From Gammaproteobacteria bacterium (lineage in GTDB: Bacteria; Pseudomonadota; Gammaproteobacteria; Steroidobacterales; Steroidobacteraceae): DNA of 64,000 nucleotides. A program made the translations under genes and the position numbers. This document shows positions 18,545-27,573 of this stretch, piece by piece. The stretch lies in assembly GCA_028293765.1 (NCBI GenBank), contig JAQGOG010000178.1:1-64000 (forward strand), read 5' to 3'. Below the pieces are notes generated by a model, which saw only the letters and a program-made list of their open reading frames with translations, was not told the DNA's origin and did no database searches. Within the stretch, counting starts at the first letter, position 1, and each line of letters opens with the position of its first letter.

Positions 18545-19396
18545 TTAAGTGCGGATGATAGCGGATCGGTGGGCCGGCCATCCGGGGGCCGGCCCACCGG
18601 GGGTCGGGCATCCGCTGCCGAAGGCGTCGTCCTGAGGCGCGGCAGGCAGACCAAACGCGGCCGGATACCGCACGTCCCAGAGATACAGCCCATGAGCAGG
18701 CGCCGTGGCGGCATTGCGTTTGCGATCACCGCCCTCGAGGACTTCCCGAGCCCAGCCCGCCGGCGCAGCCCCTTTGCCGATGTCAATCAGCAGCCCCGCG
18801 ATGTTGCGCATCATGTGATGTAGATAGGCATTCGCGGTCGCCTCGATCAGAACCCAGTCGCCGTGCCGCTCCACGGTGAGCTTCTCCATCCGGCGAATGG
18901 GCGAGTGAGCCTGGCACTGCGCCGAGCGGAAGGCGCTGAAATCGTGCAGACCGCATAACGCGCCCGCGGCCTCCGCCATCCGCAGATGATCGAGCGGATG
19001 AAAGATGCACGCCGCCCGGTTTGCCGCGAGGGCCGACCGAGAGCCGCGATTGAGAATCACGTAGCGGTAAGTGCGCGCCTCGGCGGAGTATCGCGCGTGA
19101 AAATGCGCCGGCACCGGCCGCACCCAGGAAACGCTCACATCGCGCGGCAGCTCGCTATTTGCCCCGAGCAACCAGGCGCGTAAACGTCGGCTCGCATGAG
19201 TATCGAAGTGGGCAACCTGCCAGCGCGCGTGCACCCCCGAATCGGTGCGTCCGGCGCAGATGAGGTTTACGGGCTCCGCCGCGATGCTGCTGAACGCAGC
19301 TTCAGCGACCTGCTGCACGCTGCGCGCCGACTGCTGCGTTTGCCATCCCGCGTAAGCCGTGCCGTCGTATTCCACGGCAACGGCAATCCTCATCAT
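18545..19396 (-). CDS. truA: tRNA pseudouridine synthase A (tRNA pseudouridine 38-40)
   Basis: A 283-residue enzyme that isomerises uridines 38, 39 and 40 in the anticodon stem. The catalytic Asp is in [10 protein letters not shown], preceded by [12 protein letters not shown] and followed by [12 protein letters not shown]. The ATG at 19396 is used; the next codon is also ATG. Compared with the E. coli enzyme the C-terminus has about 20 extra Pro/Gly/Ala-rich residues, and the DNA coding for them contains a 13-base-arm hairpin (18567-18599), so this tail is probably an accretion. Confidence 0.96.
   Translation of the reverse strand: MMRIAVAVEYDGTAYAGWQTQQSARSVQQVAEAAFSSIAAEPVNLICAGRTDSGVHARWQVAHFDTHASRRLRAWLLGANSELPRDVSVSWVRPVPAHFHARYSAEARTYRYVILNRGSRSALAANRAACIFHPLDHLRMAEAAGALCGLHDFSAFRSAQCQAHSPIRRMEKLTVERHGDWVLIEATANAYLHHMMRNIAGLLIDIGKGAAPAGWAREVLEGGDRKRNAATAPAHGLYLWDVRYPAAFGLPAAPQDDAFGSGCPTPGGPAPGWPAHRSAIIRT
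18567..18599. repeat. 13-base-arm hairpin inside the truA 3' end
   Basis: Arms 18567-18579 and 18587-18599 are perfectly complementary around the loop ATCCGGG. The hairpin lies in the coding sequence for TruA's non-conserved tail, 20 bases before the stop and about 50 bases before accD. Its GGCC-ATCC-GG core resembles the core of the dispersed element's second module, which may be a coincidence of composition. Confidence 0.55.
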
Positions 19397-19482
19397 CGCG
19401 TTCTTACCAGTGGACGTGTGGAAAGCGGGGCCCGTCAAAGACGCGAACCCGGCGTACGCTGTTCATAAAACGCCCCAGCCTG

Positions 19483-19600
19483 CAACCGGCATGCTATTCG
19501 CGAGCAAAAGTCACGCCTTTTGCTCGCGAGTCACAAACCGCCAGTCGCTGCGCTCGCGGAAAGCGCTGGCCCATCCCGGGCCGAAGGCGACTTTCCGCCA
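19483..19600 (+). repeat. Dispersed intergenic element, copy A (fimV-truA gap)
   Basis: The order on the plus strand is: anchor CAACCGGCATGCT (19483-19495); hairpin 1 with perfect 13-base arms 19498-19510/19517-19529 around TCACGC and an AAAAG/CTTTT top; module 2 (19551-19599), whose outer arm has GGAAAG pairing with CTTTCC and whose inner arm is GGCCC/GGGCC. Other copies have TGAAAG/CTTTCA at the outer arm, a compensated base-pair change. It ends 16 bases before the fimV stop codon. Confidence 0.8.
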
Positions 19601-19615
19601 AATTAACCAGGCCAA

Positions 19616-22609
19616 TTAACCAGGTAAAGATTCCATCAAGCGCTGCGCTTCTTGCTTCTGGGTCATGGATCCTTCATGCAGAACTTCCTCGAGGATGTTC
19701 TTCGCCCCGTCAGGGTCGCCCATGTCCATGTAAGCGCGGGCCAGGTCGAGCTTCGTACCGACCTCACTCATCGTGACCGGCTCGAGGTCCGGCAGCGCGA
19801 GGTCATCGGACGATAATTTCTGTGTGGCCGTGAACGCGGCATCGGGCACCGTCGCAGTACCGAGGTCGAGATCCAGACCCGACCCGTTCGTGGCATGTTC
19901 GGCGTGAGCCTCGCCGAGATCGAAGTCAACATCCCGTCCCGTCAACGCCGACAGGCGCGACGTGACCGAGCCGTCATGCTCATCGCCATCCGGGTCGTGG
20001 CCATTGCCGCCGCGATCCGCGAGCGCCGCGTCGAGCTCGCTCTCATCGAGCTGCCACGCGCCGGTCGAAAGCGACGAATCTTCGGCGGACGCCCGACGTT
20101 GCGCTTCTTCCATGATCTTGCGCGAGCGATCGTCCATGCCCGCGACGAGAGTTGGAGCGTCGGAGGACGCACCCAGTCCCGGCTGATCCATGGTGTCGAT
20201 TCCACCGAGATCCAGACCCAGGTCATCGATCGCGAGCTCCGCCGTCTGATCGGCACCCGGCGTCTGCCTGAGCGCCATCGCGACCTTCTGCCGGATCGTC
20301 GGATTATCCGCAGAGGTGATCGCCGGCTGCTCTACGGTCGGACCCTCGGCGTCGGGACCGAATTCGGGCAGCATGTCGTCGTCGGACTCGCGCGGGATCC
20401 TGGCGGTCATCTGCCGCGTGGTACCCGTGGAGTTGTTGTTACCGAAGCTGCCCTCGTGGAGCGCGACATTGCGGTCTGTCGCGTTCGTCTCCGAATCGTG
20501 AGTCGCATTGGCGTCGCCGAGCGCCGAGCCGATGTCGAGATCGATGTCGCTGTGCTCGCCCGGAACAGGCTCACCCAAAAGATCGAAGTCGACGCGGCTC
20601 TGCCCACCTTCGAGATCGAGGTCCACGCCACCCGCTGTCGCGCCGCTCATGGTCCCACCGCCGGAGAACAACGGGTCCTCGGGAGCGAGCTGCTTACCCA
20701 TGATGACGATCTTTTCCCACTCGCCCGGCGCGGCGTCGGCACGCGTGCCGGCCAGCTCGCGAGCGGCTAGCAGGAACTGCTCCTTGTTGCCCCAGACGAA
20801 GAACACTTCGAGGAGCTTCAATTTCAGATCGCGGCGGTTCGGCTCGCGGTTGATCGCGATGCGAATGAGATCGGCGGCCTGGTCGTAGAGACCGTACGCC
20901 ATGTGGAAATCGGCCTCGGCCAGCGGATCGCCCTGGTCGAGATTGATGGCGGATTCGGTGCTGATCGTCTCGTCGGACGTCGCCACGTGCCTGGGGGCAG
21001 TCGCCACCGGAGCAGGGCCGCCGGCAAAGCGGGGGCGTTGGTGCGTCCCGGACTCCTCGACGAGGAAGGCTCCTTCAGGCCCTTCCGCCGACATGGGGCG
21101 CATGGAGGCGGTGTCGCCCGCGGCGAACCCACGCTCGGCCGAGCTCGCTCCCGCTACCGCGAGGCGGCTCAACGAATCGTCGAACTCCGACTGCCGGCGC
21201 GAGCGCCAGAACTTGAAGCCGGCATAGCCCAGTAGAGCAACGACGAGCAGCGCGAGCGCCCACCAGTACTCCATTACCGAGTCCAGGATCGAGCCGCTCT
21301 GCGCTTCAGGCGCAGGCTTCGGTCGATGAGTCACGGCGGGCGGAGCCGGCGACGCCTCGGGAGTCTGCGCGGACTGGGCAGTCTGCGCCGGTGGCTCGGC
21401 GGGTGCCCCGGCGGGCTGTTCAGCCTGGGCGACCGGAGGTTGTGCGGCGGCCGGTGGAGATGTGGCCTCCTGCGGTTCCGGCGCGGCCGGCTGAGGCGCC
21501 GGCGAGGGGGATTTGGCTGCGGCGAGCTTGGCCTGCATGTCCGCAAGCTCGGCATTGCGCATCTCGAGCAGGCGCTTGGATTCGCTGAGCTGGCCTTCGA
21601 GGTCGTGGACTCGACCCTGTAAGGCTTTCACTTCACCGCTGGAAGCTCCTGCAGTGGTTCCAGCGGACGCGGGCTCGGAAGGCGTCACAAGGCGTAACTG
21701 ACCCGCCTCTTTGCCCGACGATGCGCCCTCGGGGGCGGCACTGCCACGCCACGCCGCGTACTGGCGGCGGATCTCCGTCGCCGCGGTCGCGGGCGACACG
21801 GCCGCAACTTCGGAATTCGCCGGAATACGCAGTACGGCGCCGGAGCGCAGCACGTTCATGTTCTTGACGAAAGCCTGTGGATTGGCTTGGAAAATAGCCA
21901 ACATCGCGCTATGGGCTTGAGCCGAGTTCTGCTTCGTTCCCGTCACTCCCGTCGCGATCTGCGACAGAGTCTCGCCATGTCGGACGACGTGGGTGGAGCT
22001 GTCTCCGCCAACTGAGGGTGCCGACCTCGCACTGGACGGCGCCGAAGCTCCCATGCGGGATGACGACTGCGCAGACGACGCCGCAGGAGCGGCGGCATCA
22101 CCAGAAGGTGGCGCAGCCGAATCCGAGCCGCGATCGATAGCGCCCTCACGCGAGCCTGTGCCGGCCGACGGCGCCGCTACCGGAGGAGCACCGGCCGCCG
22201 CCTGACCCGGGACAAATACCGGGGGATCGAGCAGCATCGTGTACTCACGCAGGAATCGGCCACGGGCCCAATTCACCTCGATGAGAAGTGTGATGAACGG
22301 CTCAGTGATCGCGTCCGTGGACTTGACCTTGACGACCTGACGACCGTCGCCCGTGCGCGTCGTCTTCACTTGCACGCTGCTCAGGAACACAGGCCATTCG
22401 AGCCCGTGCTGAGCGAACGTGTCGCGCGAAGCGATCGCCACCTGGAGCGTTTGCAGCTCCTCAGGCGTAGCGTCCTGCAGCTCGATTTCGGCATCGAGCG
22501 GCGAGTTGAGCGGAGAAAGGAGACGGATGTCTCCAAGACCGAGGGCAAACGCGGCTGACGGTAAGATCAGCAGCAATGCCAGCGCCCGGCGTGAGCGTTT
22601 GGCGACCAT
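19616..22609 (-). CDS. fimV: FimV/HubP-like polar hub protein
   Basis: A 997-residue inner-membrane protein. Signal peptide about 1-23 (ALALLLILPSAAFA); N-terminal FimV domain starting GLGDIRLLSPLNSPLDAEI; a LysM peptidoglycan-binding domain near 205-265 (VVRHGETLSQIA); a coiled coil about 325-365; a Pro/Ala-rich linker; one transmembrane helix (WWALALLVVALLGYAGF, about 450-467); then a long acidic cytoplasmic region with FNSN-like tetratricopeptide segments and the terminal FimV domain (DLARAYMDMGDPDGAKNILEE). FimV/HubP marks the cell pole and is needed for type IV pilus assembly and twitching. The asd-fimV-truA order matches Pseudomonas. The start is ATG 22609 with only a weak ribosome-binding site. 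Confidence 0.95.
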   Translation of the reverse strand: MVAKRSRRALALLLILPSAAFALGLGDIRLLSPLNSPLDAEIELQDATPEELQTLQVAIASRDTFAQHGLEWPVFLSSVQVKTTRTGDGRQVVKVKSTDAITEPFITLLIEVNWARGRFLREYTMLLDPPVFVPGQAAAGAPPVAAPSAGTGSREGAIDRGSDSAAPPSGDAAAPAASSAQSSSRMGASAPSSARSAPSVGGDSSTHVVRHGETLSQIATGVTGTKQNSAQAHSAMLAIFQANPQAFVKNMNVLRSGAVLRIPANSEVAAVSPATAATEIRRQYAAWRGSAAPEGASSGKEAGQLRLVTPSEPASAGTTAGASSGEVKALQGRVHDLEGQLSESKRLLEMRNAELADMQAKLAAAKSPSPAPQPAAPEPQEATSPPAAAQPPVAQAEQPAGAPAEPPAQTAQSAQTPEASPAPPAVTHRPKPAPEAQSGSILDSVMEYWWALALLVVALLGYAGFKFWRSRRQSEFDDSLSRLAVAGASSAERGFAAGDTASMRPMSAEGPEGAFLVEESGTHQRPRFAGGPAPVATAPRHVATSDETISTESAINLDQGDPLAEADFHMAYGLYDQAADLIRIAINREPNRRDLKLKLLEVFFVWGNKEQFLLAARELAGTRADAAPGEWEKIVIMGKQLAPEDPLFSGGGTMSGATAGGVDLDLEGGQSRVDFDLLGEPVPGEHSDIDLDIGSALGDANATHDSETNATDRNVALHEGSFGNNNSTGTTRQMTARIPRESDDDMLPEFGPDAEGPTVEQPAITSADNPTIRQKVAMALRQTPGADQTAELAIDDLGLDLGGIDTMDQPGLGASSDAPTLVAGMDDRSRKIMEEAQRRASAEDSSLSTGAWQLDESELDAALADRGGNGHDPDGDEHDGSVTSRLSALTGRDVDFDLGEAHAEHATNGSGLDLDLGTATVPDAAFTATQKLSSDDLALPDLEPVTMSEVGTKLDLARAYMDMGDPDGAKNILEEVLHEGSMTQKQEAQRLMESLPG

Positions 22610-22708
22610 TACGACACCCCGGGAGGTATCAGTGGGTGAAATATCTTGTTAAAACAATTGGGTGGACCGCAATTCGCGAGTCCACCGCAATTTGGGCGGC
22701 AATATAAC

Positions 22709-23734
22709 TTAAATCGGCTGCTGCGCCAAAAGTTCGGCAATCTGGATGCTGTTCGTAGCAGCCCCCTTGCGCACGTTGTCCGCAACGACCCATAAGTTAA
22801 GTCCCCTGTCCGTGGACAGATCTTCACGTATTCTGCCCACATAAACTGTGTCGCAATTCGCTGCCTCGGTGGCCGCCGTGGGGTACCCGCCGGGGCGACG
22901 CTCGTCCAGCACCTCTACTCCGGGGGCCTTCTCCAGCAAAGCGCGCGCTTGAGCAGCTGTGATCTTTGTCCTGGTTTCGATGCTCACGACCTCGGAATGC
23001 CCGTAGAACACCGGTACTCGGACCGCTGTAGCAGTGATCCGGATAGCCGGGTCCCCGAGGATCTTGCGGGTCTCCCAGACGAGCTTCATCTCCTCCCGCG
23101 TATAGCCGTTGTCCTCGAACCGGTCGATCTGCGGGACGCAATTGAAGGCGATCTGCTTTGGCACCAGCCGCGCCTCTACAGGCCCTTTGCCGCTTAGCAG
23201 CGTAATGGACTGCTCGGCCAGTTCCTGGACGGCCTCCCTGCCCGCGCCCGACACGGACTGATACGTCGCCACATTGATCCGCTCGATCCCCACCGCGTCG
23301 TGAATGGGCTTGAGCGCAACCACGAGCTGAATCGTGGAGCAGTTCGGATTGGCGATGATCCCGCGGTTCTTGTAATCCACGATGGCGTGCGGATTGACCT
23401 CGGGAACGATGAGCGGGACGTCATCGTAGTAACGGAACTCCGAGGTGTTGTCGATCACGATGCAGCCGGCCTCCGCGGCTTTCGGCGCGTACTCGCGCGA
23501 GACCTCCGCGCCGGGCGAGAAAAGGCCGATGTCCACCTTGCTGAAGTCGAAGCTGCTGAGCTCCTTCACCGGGAGGCTGCGCCCCATGTACTGCACCGAC
23601 TTGCCCACCGAGCGATTGCTCGCGAGCGCGTGCAATTCAGAGATCGGGAAGGAGCGCTCCTCGAGGACCTGGATCAGGGTCTCGCCGACCAGGCCGGTGG
23701 CTCCCACGATCGCGACGTTGAATTCTCGTGTCAT
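22709..23734 (-). CDS. asd: Aspartate-semialdehyde dehydrogenase
   Basis: A 341-residue NADPH enzyme converting aspartyl phosphate to aspartate semialdehyde, the branch point to lysine/diaminopimelate, threonine and methionine. GATGLVGETL (NADP loop, about 11-20), the catalytic Cys in NPNCSTIQLV (about 130) and the conserved ISPHDAV-type region are readable. A copy of the dispersed repeat begins 7 bases upstream of the ATG, so the leader contains that structured sequence. fimV follows after 99 bases. Confidence 0.97.
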   Translation of the reverse strand: MTREFNVAIVGATGLVGETLIQVLEERSFPISELHALASNRSVGKSVQYMGRSLPVKELSSFDFSKVDIGLFSPGAEVSREYAPKAAEAGCIVIDNTSEFRYYDDVPLIVPEVNPHAIVDYKNRGIIANPNCSTIQLVVALKPIHDAVGIERINVATYQSVSGAGREAVQELAEQSITLLSGKGPVEARLVPKQIAFNCVPQIDRFEDNGYTREEMKLVWETRKILGDPAIRITATAVRVPVFYGHSEVVSIETRTKITAAQARALLEKAPGVEVLDERRPGGYPTAATEAANCDTVYVGRIREDLSTDRGLNLWVVADNVRKGAATNSIQIAELLAQQPI

Positions 23735-23741
23735 ATTGATT

Positions 23742-23997
23742 GGCTGAAAGTCGCCTGCGGCCCGGGATCGGCCAGCGCTTTCAGCGAGCGTGTGTTTTTC
23801 AAGGGCTGAAAGTCGCCCGTGGCCCGGGATGGGCCAGCGCTTTCAGCGAGCGCGCCGAATAGAGGTTCGGTCCCGCGGGCTGAGGCGCCCCCGGCAAAAA
23901 ACGTGGTTTTTGCCCGCGAAAAGCCTGCCGCTTGGGGCCGAGGGTGCCTTTTCATGTTGGTCGCGGTTCAACCTTGGCGGGTAAAGCATGCCGGTTG
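23742..23997 (-). repeat. Dispersed intergenic element, copy B (asd-aroC gap, doubled module)
   Basis: This copy is inverted relative to the other three. Read on the minus strand: anchor CAACCGGCATGCT (23985-23997), hairpin 1 with GGCAAAAA/TTTTTGCC arms (23893-23900/23907-23914), then module 2 twice (23804-23852 and 23742-23790). The two module copies differ at only a few positions. Module 2 ends 7 bases before the asd ATG, so it would lie in the asd leader if transcription starts further upstream. Confidence 0.8.
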
Positions 23998-24044
23998 GTG
24001 GGAGGGTCTTTTTTCATGCGGTCGCTGGTCACCCCTGGCGGGTG
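23941..24044. repeat. Diverged direct repeat overlapping the aroC end
   Basis: The stretches from 23941 (AGGGTGCCTTTTCATG...) and 24003 (AGGGTCTTTTTTCATG...) align over about 42 bases with a 62-base offset, both ending in TGGCGGGT. The second copy includes the aroC stop codon (24029) and its last codons, so the first looks like a decayed duplicate of the aroC terminus. Confidence 0.45.
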
Positions 24045-25126
24045 ATGTCCGGTGTTGATGATTTGACGTCGGCATTCTGCGCACGGTGGCGCAGGTAGTG
24101 ATCCATTAGGACGATCGCTAGCATCGCTTCAGCTATTGGGGTCGCCCGTAAACCGACGCAGGGATCATGCCGGCCCGTCGTGACGACGTCGACGGGGTTT
24201 CCCCCGAGATCGATCGTGTTGCCCGGAACTTGGATACTCGACGTGGGTTTCAAGGACGCGTGGGCGACGATGTCTTGCCCAGAGGAAATGCCGCCCAGCA
24301 CTCCGCCGGCGTTGTTGCTCTTGAACCCGGCAGGCGTGAGCTCGTCACGATGCTCACTGCCTTTCTGGGTGACTGACTGGGTGCCGGAACCGATCTCGAC
24401 GGCCTTGACGGCGTTGATGCTCATCAGCGCATGAGCGATGTCCGCGTCGAGGCGGTCGAACACTGGTTCTCCCAGCCCCGGAGGCACCCCGGTCGCAACG
24501 ACAGTCACGCGCGCGCCGATCGAGTCCCCGTCGCCCCGGATTTTCCACATCAGCGCCTCGAGCTCGGGAATCCGCGCCGGGTCCGGGCAGAAGAACGGGT
24601 TCTGATAGGCAAACGCGGGATCGACCGCATCCAGCGCCAACTCGCCTACCTGGCTCAGGTAGCCGTAAATCCGCACTCCGAGCCGCTCGGCCAGAAATTT
24701 CCGGGCAATGGCCCCCGCCGCTACGCGCATGACGGTCTCGCGCGCCGAGGAACGGCCGCCACCGCGGTAATCCCGGATGCCGTATTTCTGTTGATAAGTG
24801 TAGTCGGCGTGGCCCGGTCGGAAGCGATCCTTGATCTTCTCGTAGTCGCGCGAGCGGGCATCCGTATTCTCGATGAGGATGCCGATCGGCGTGCCGGTCG
24901 TCTGTCCCTCGAACACGCCGGAGAGGATGCGTACCTCGTCGCCTTCGCGACGCTGACTCACGAAGTGCGAGGTCCCTGTGCGGCGACGATCGACGTCCGG
25001 CTGCAGATCCGCCTCGCTGAGGACGAGGCCGGGCGGACACCCGTCGACGATGCAGCCCATGGCAGGGCCGTGGCTCTCGCCGAACGTCGTCACCGCGAAC
25101 AGTTTGCCGATCGTGTTGCCAGACAT
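24029..25126 (-). CDS. aroC: Chorismate synthase
   Basis: A 365-residue FMNH2-dependent enzyme turning 5-enolpyruvylshikimate 3-phosphate into chorismate, the last shikimate step. The signatures [14 protein letters not shown] (about 17), [24 protein letters not shown] core (about 120) and [20 protein letters not shown] region (here [16 protein letters not shown]) are all present. ATG 25126 opens [10 protein letters not shown], typical of the family. It begins 11 bases after the prmB stop, so the two form an operon, as in many gammaproteobacteria. Confidence 0.97.
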   Translation of the reverse strand: MSGNTIGKLFAVTTFGESHGPAMGCIVDGCPPGLVLSEADLQPDVDRRRTGTSHFVSQRREGDEVRILSGVFEGQTTGTPIGILIENTDARSRDYEKIKDRFRPGHADYTYQQKYGIRDYRGGGRSSARETVMRVAAGAIARKFLAERLGVRIYGYLSQVGELALDAVDPAFAYQNPFFCPDPARIPELEALMWKIRGDGDSIGARVTVVATGVPPGLGEPVFDRLDADIAHALMSINAVKAVEIGSGTQSVTQKGSEHRDELTPAGFKSNNAGGVLGGISSGQDIVAHASLKPTSSIQVPGNTIDLGGNPVDVVTTGRHDPCVGLRATPIAEAMLAIVLMDHYLRHRAQNADVKSSTPDITRQG

Positions 25127-25137
25127 GAATGCGCCCG

Positions 25138-26070
25138 TCAGTGCGCCGCTGCGTGCGCTTGCAGCTGCTCAGCCGTTAACAGGAAAACTCCGCCTCCGCC
25201 GCGCTCGAACTCGAGCCAAAAAAAAGGGAGCTGGCGGAACGCCCGCCGTACCGCCGTCTCGGTGTTCCCCACCTCGACGACGAGCAGGCCTTGCGGCCGC
25301 AGATGCTGACCCGCCTGCTGCAAAATGACCCGGACGGAATCCAGGCCCGAACGTCCCGCGGCGAGCGCGATCCGAGGCTCATGACGATACTCGGGCGGCA
25401 GCTCCTTCAGCTCGCGGGCCCCCACGTAAGGCGGGTTAGCCACAATGATATCGTAGCTCTCTTCTTTGAGTGCGCGGAAGTGATCAGACTTCACCAGCCG
25501 TAGGCGCCTGCCGACGCGGTGACGTCGCACATTGATTCGCGCGACTTCGAGCGCGTCATCCGAGATGTCGACAGCGTCGACTCGCGCGCGGGGAAAGGCT
25601 TTAGCACAGGCAATAGCAATGCAGCCCGAGCCCGTCCCCACGTCGAGGACCCGTCGCACGCGCCGCGGATCGATCCACGGAGCGAACTGGCGTTCGATGA
25701 GCTCCGCTATCGGCGACCGTGGAATGAGGACGCGCGGGTCCACCCGAAAGGACAACCCGGCAAACCAAGTCTCGCCGGTGAGATAAACGGCGGGCACTCT
25801 CTCCTTTATGCGGCGCGTGATGAGATCCTGCACCCGCTGTTGCGCTTGCGCGCCGACGCGCTTCGCGTATGCCGCAATACCGGCCTCATGCGATAGACCC
25901 AGGGCGTGGAACACGAGAGCGGCAGACTCATCCGACGCGTTATCCGTCCCGTGCCCGAAAAATATCCGCGCGCGGCGTAGCCGCTGGGCTCCACGCTCGA
26001 TGAGCGCACGTACCGAAATCGGTTGCGAGCGCCGTATGGCGCCGGCGGGGCTGTGGAATAATTCGCTCAT
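25138..26070 (-). CDS. prmB: Ribosomal protein L3 N5-glutamine methyltransferase
   Basis: A 310-residue SAM-dependent methyltransferase. The SAM-binding block [14 protein letters not shown] and the catalytic NPPYVGA motif (about residue 205) define the PrmB/PrmC group; position upstream of aroC points to PrmB, which methylates a Gln in ribosomal protein L3. The start was placed at ATG 26070, after which [10 protein letters not shown] has the expected distance to the helical N-terminal domain. This ATG overlaps the ATG of the divergent sco1 gene by two bases (CATG at 26068-26071). Confidence 0.9.
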   Translation of the reverse strand: MSELFHSPAGAIRRSQPISVRALIERGAQRLRRARIFFGHGTDNASDESAALVFHALGLSHEAGIAAYAKRVGAQAQQRVQDLITRRIKERVPAVYLTGETWFAGLSFRVDPRVLIPRSPIAELIERQFAPWIDPRRVRRVLDVGTGSGCIAIACAKAFPRARVDAVDISDDALEVARINVRRHRVGRRLRLVKSDHFRALKEESYDIIVANPPYVGARELKELPPEYRHEPRIALAAGRSGLDSVRVILQQAGQHLRPQGLLVVEVGNTETAVRRAFRQLPFFWLEFERGGGGVFLLTAEQLQAHAAAH

Positions 26071-26686
26071 GACGACTCGACGTACCTGGTGGATCCTCGG
26101 GGTGGCCGCCGTTTGTGCAGCGCTCGCGGGCTTTTGGCTGGCGCGAGAACTTGACAGCTCAGGCCCCGAGCTTGCAAGCGGCACGTGGCTCCCCCGCCCC
26201 AAACCGATTGCCGACTTTCAGCTGACCGATCATCTCGGACGCCCCTTCTCGGCTCACGATCTGCAGGGGAAGCCGAGCCTCGTATTCTTCGGCTTCACGC
26301 ATTGCCCCGATGTGTGCCCGACGACGCTCGTGAAACTGGCGCAGATCAAAAAGGTCGGCGCCGTCCCCGGCCTGCGGGTCCTGTTCGTCAGCGTCGATCC
26401 GGCGCGCGACACACCCACCGCCCTCGGCCTCTATGTCCACGCCTTCGATCCCGACTTCATCGGCCTCACCGGCGACACCCAGGCGATCGACAAAATTGCC
26501 GCCCAGTTCGGCGTCGCGGTAAACAAGGTCGACCTGCCGGGCGGCGATTACACGATGGATCATTCCGCAGTCGTATTCCTGCTGAACGACCATGCGCAGG
26601 TCGTCGGCATTTTCACGCCACCCTTCGACACCCAGCGTTTCGCCGAAGATCTGGGCCGTGCCGCGCCCTATCTTCCCAAACCCTGA
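26069..26686 (+). CDS. SCO1/SenC-family thioredoxin-like protein
   Basis: A 205-residue membrane-anchored protein: one N-terminal transmembrane helix (about 7-27), then a thioredoxin fold with the copper-binding CPDVC motif in FGFTHCPDVCPTT and the third ligand His in YTMDHSAVVF. SCO proteins deliver copper to the CuA site of cytochrome c oxidase or act as thiol reductases. No oxidase genes are in view. ATG 26069 is chosen; an in-frame ATG about 11 codons upstream is possible but would run into prmB. psd follows after 8 bases. Confidence 0.93.
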   Translation: MTTRRTWWILGVAAVCAALAGFWLARELDSSGPELASGTWLPRPKPIADFQLTDHLGRPFSAHDLQGKPSLVFFGFTHCPDVCPTTLVKLAQIKKVGAVPGLRVLFVSVDPARDTPTALGLYVHAFDPDFIGLTGDTQAIDKIAAQFGVAVNKVDLPGGDYTMDHSAVVFLLNDHAQVVGIFTPPFDTQRFAEDLGRAAPYLPKP

Positions 26687-26694
26687 CTTTACTC

Positions 26695-27573
26695 ATGAGC
26701 TCCACCCTCAAGCCGACGCTACGCGAGCGGCTGTTCGTCGCCCTGCAGCACGCTTTGCCGCAGCACTTTCTCTCCCGCGTAGTCCTGCGTGTGACACGCA
26801 TCCGCTTCTGGCCGATAAAAAACCTGTTGATCAAAAGCTTCGTGCGCGGCTTCAAACCGAACATGAGTGAGGCCACGCAACCCAATCCCCTCCAGTATCC
26901 GAGCTTCAATGCGTTCTTCACGCGGACGCTTCGGCCCGGAGCACGCCCCATGGACCTCGACCCCGAGGTGCTCGTCTCTCCGGTCGATGGCACGGTCAGC
27001 CAGGTCGGGCGGCTGGATGGCTCGAGGCTGGTGCAAGCGAAAGGACACGACTACACCCTGGAAGCACTCCTTGCCAGGCCGGAGTGGGTCGAATGCTTCG
27101 CAGGCGGTGCCTTCGCGACCCTCTATCTCGCACCCTATAACTACCACCGTATCCACATGCCGTTGGCCGGCACGTTGCGCGCAGCGTGGTATGTCCCCGG
27201 CCGGCTCTTCAGCGTGAATGCCGTAACAGCAGCCGCGGTACCGGACCTCTTCGCCAGGAATGAGCGCGTAGTCTGCGTATTCGAAGACGGCCCGCGCACG
27301 TTTGCCATGGTGCTGGTCGGCGCGCTATTCGTCGGCAGCATAGCCACCGTGTGGCATGGGGACGTTACCCCGCGCAGCCCGCGCCGCAGAGTCGACTTAC
27401 CACTCGATGAGAGCCGCGCTCCTCTCAGGCTCAACAAAGGAGCCGAAATGGGGCGATTCAACATGGGCTCGACCGTCATTCTGCTGCTGCCGCCCGACAT
27501 TGTGGAGTGGATGCCGAAATTCGAGACCGGGACCGTGGTCGAGGTGGGCCAGATGTTGGCCCGTTTGAAATGA
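26695..27573 (+). CDS. psd: Phosphatidylserine decarboxylase
   Basis: A 292-residue proenzyme that makes phosphatidylethanolamine at the inner membrane. It cleaves itself at a Gly-Ser bond, visible as FNMGSTVILL near residue 262, where Ser becomes the pyruvoyl group; the more common LGST is MGST here. The proton-relay His regions YHRIHMPLAG and WHGDVTP and the Asp in VSPVDGTVS are present. It overlaps epmA by ATGA (27570-27573), so the two are translationally coupled. Confidence 0.96.
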   Translation: MSSTLKPTLRERLFVALQHALPQHFLSRVVLRVTRIRFWPIKNLLIKSFVRGFKPNMSEATQPNPLQYPSFNAFFTRTLRPGARPMDLDPEVLVSPVDGTVSQVGRLDGSRLVQAKGHDYTLEALLARPEWVECFAGGAFATLYLAPYNYHRIHMPLAGTLRAAWYVPGRLFSVNAVTAAAVPDLFARNERVVCVFEDGPRTFAMVLVGALFVGSIATVWHGDVTPRSPRRRVDLPLDESRAPLRLNKGAEMGRFNMGSTVILLLPPDIVEWMPKFETGTVVEVGQMLARLK

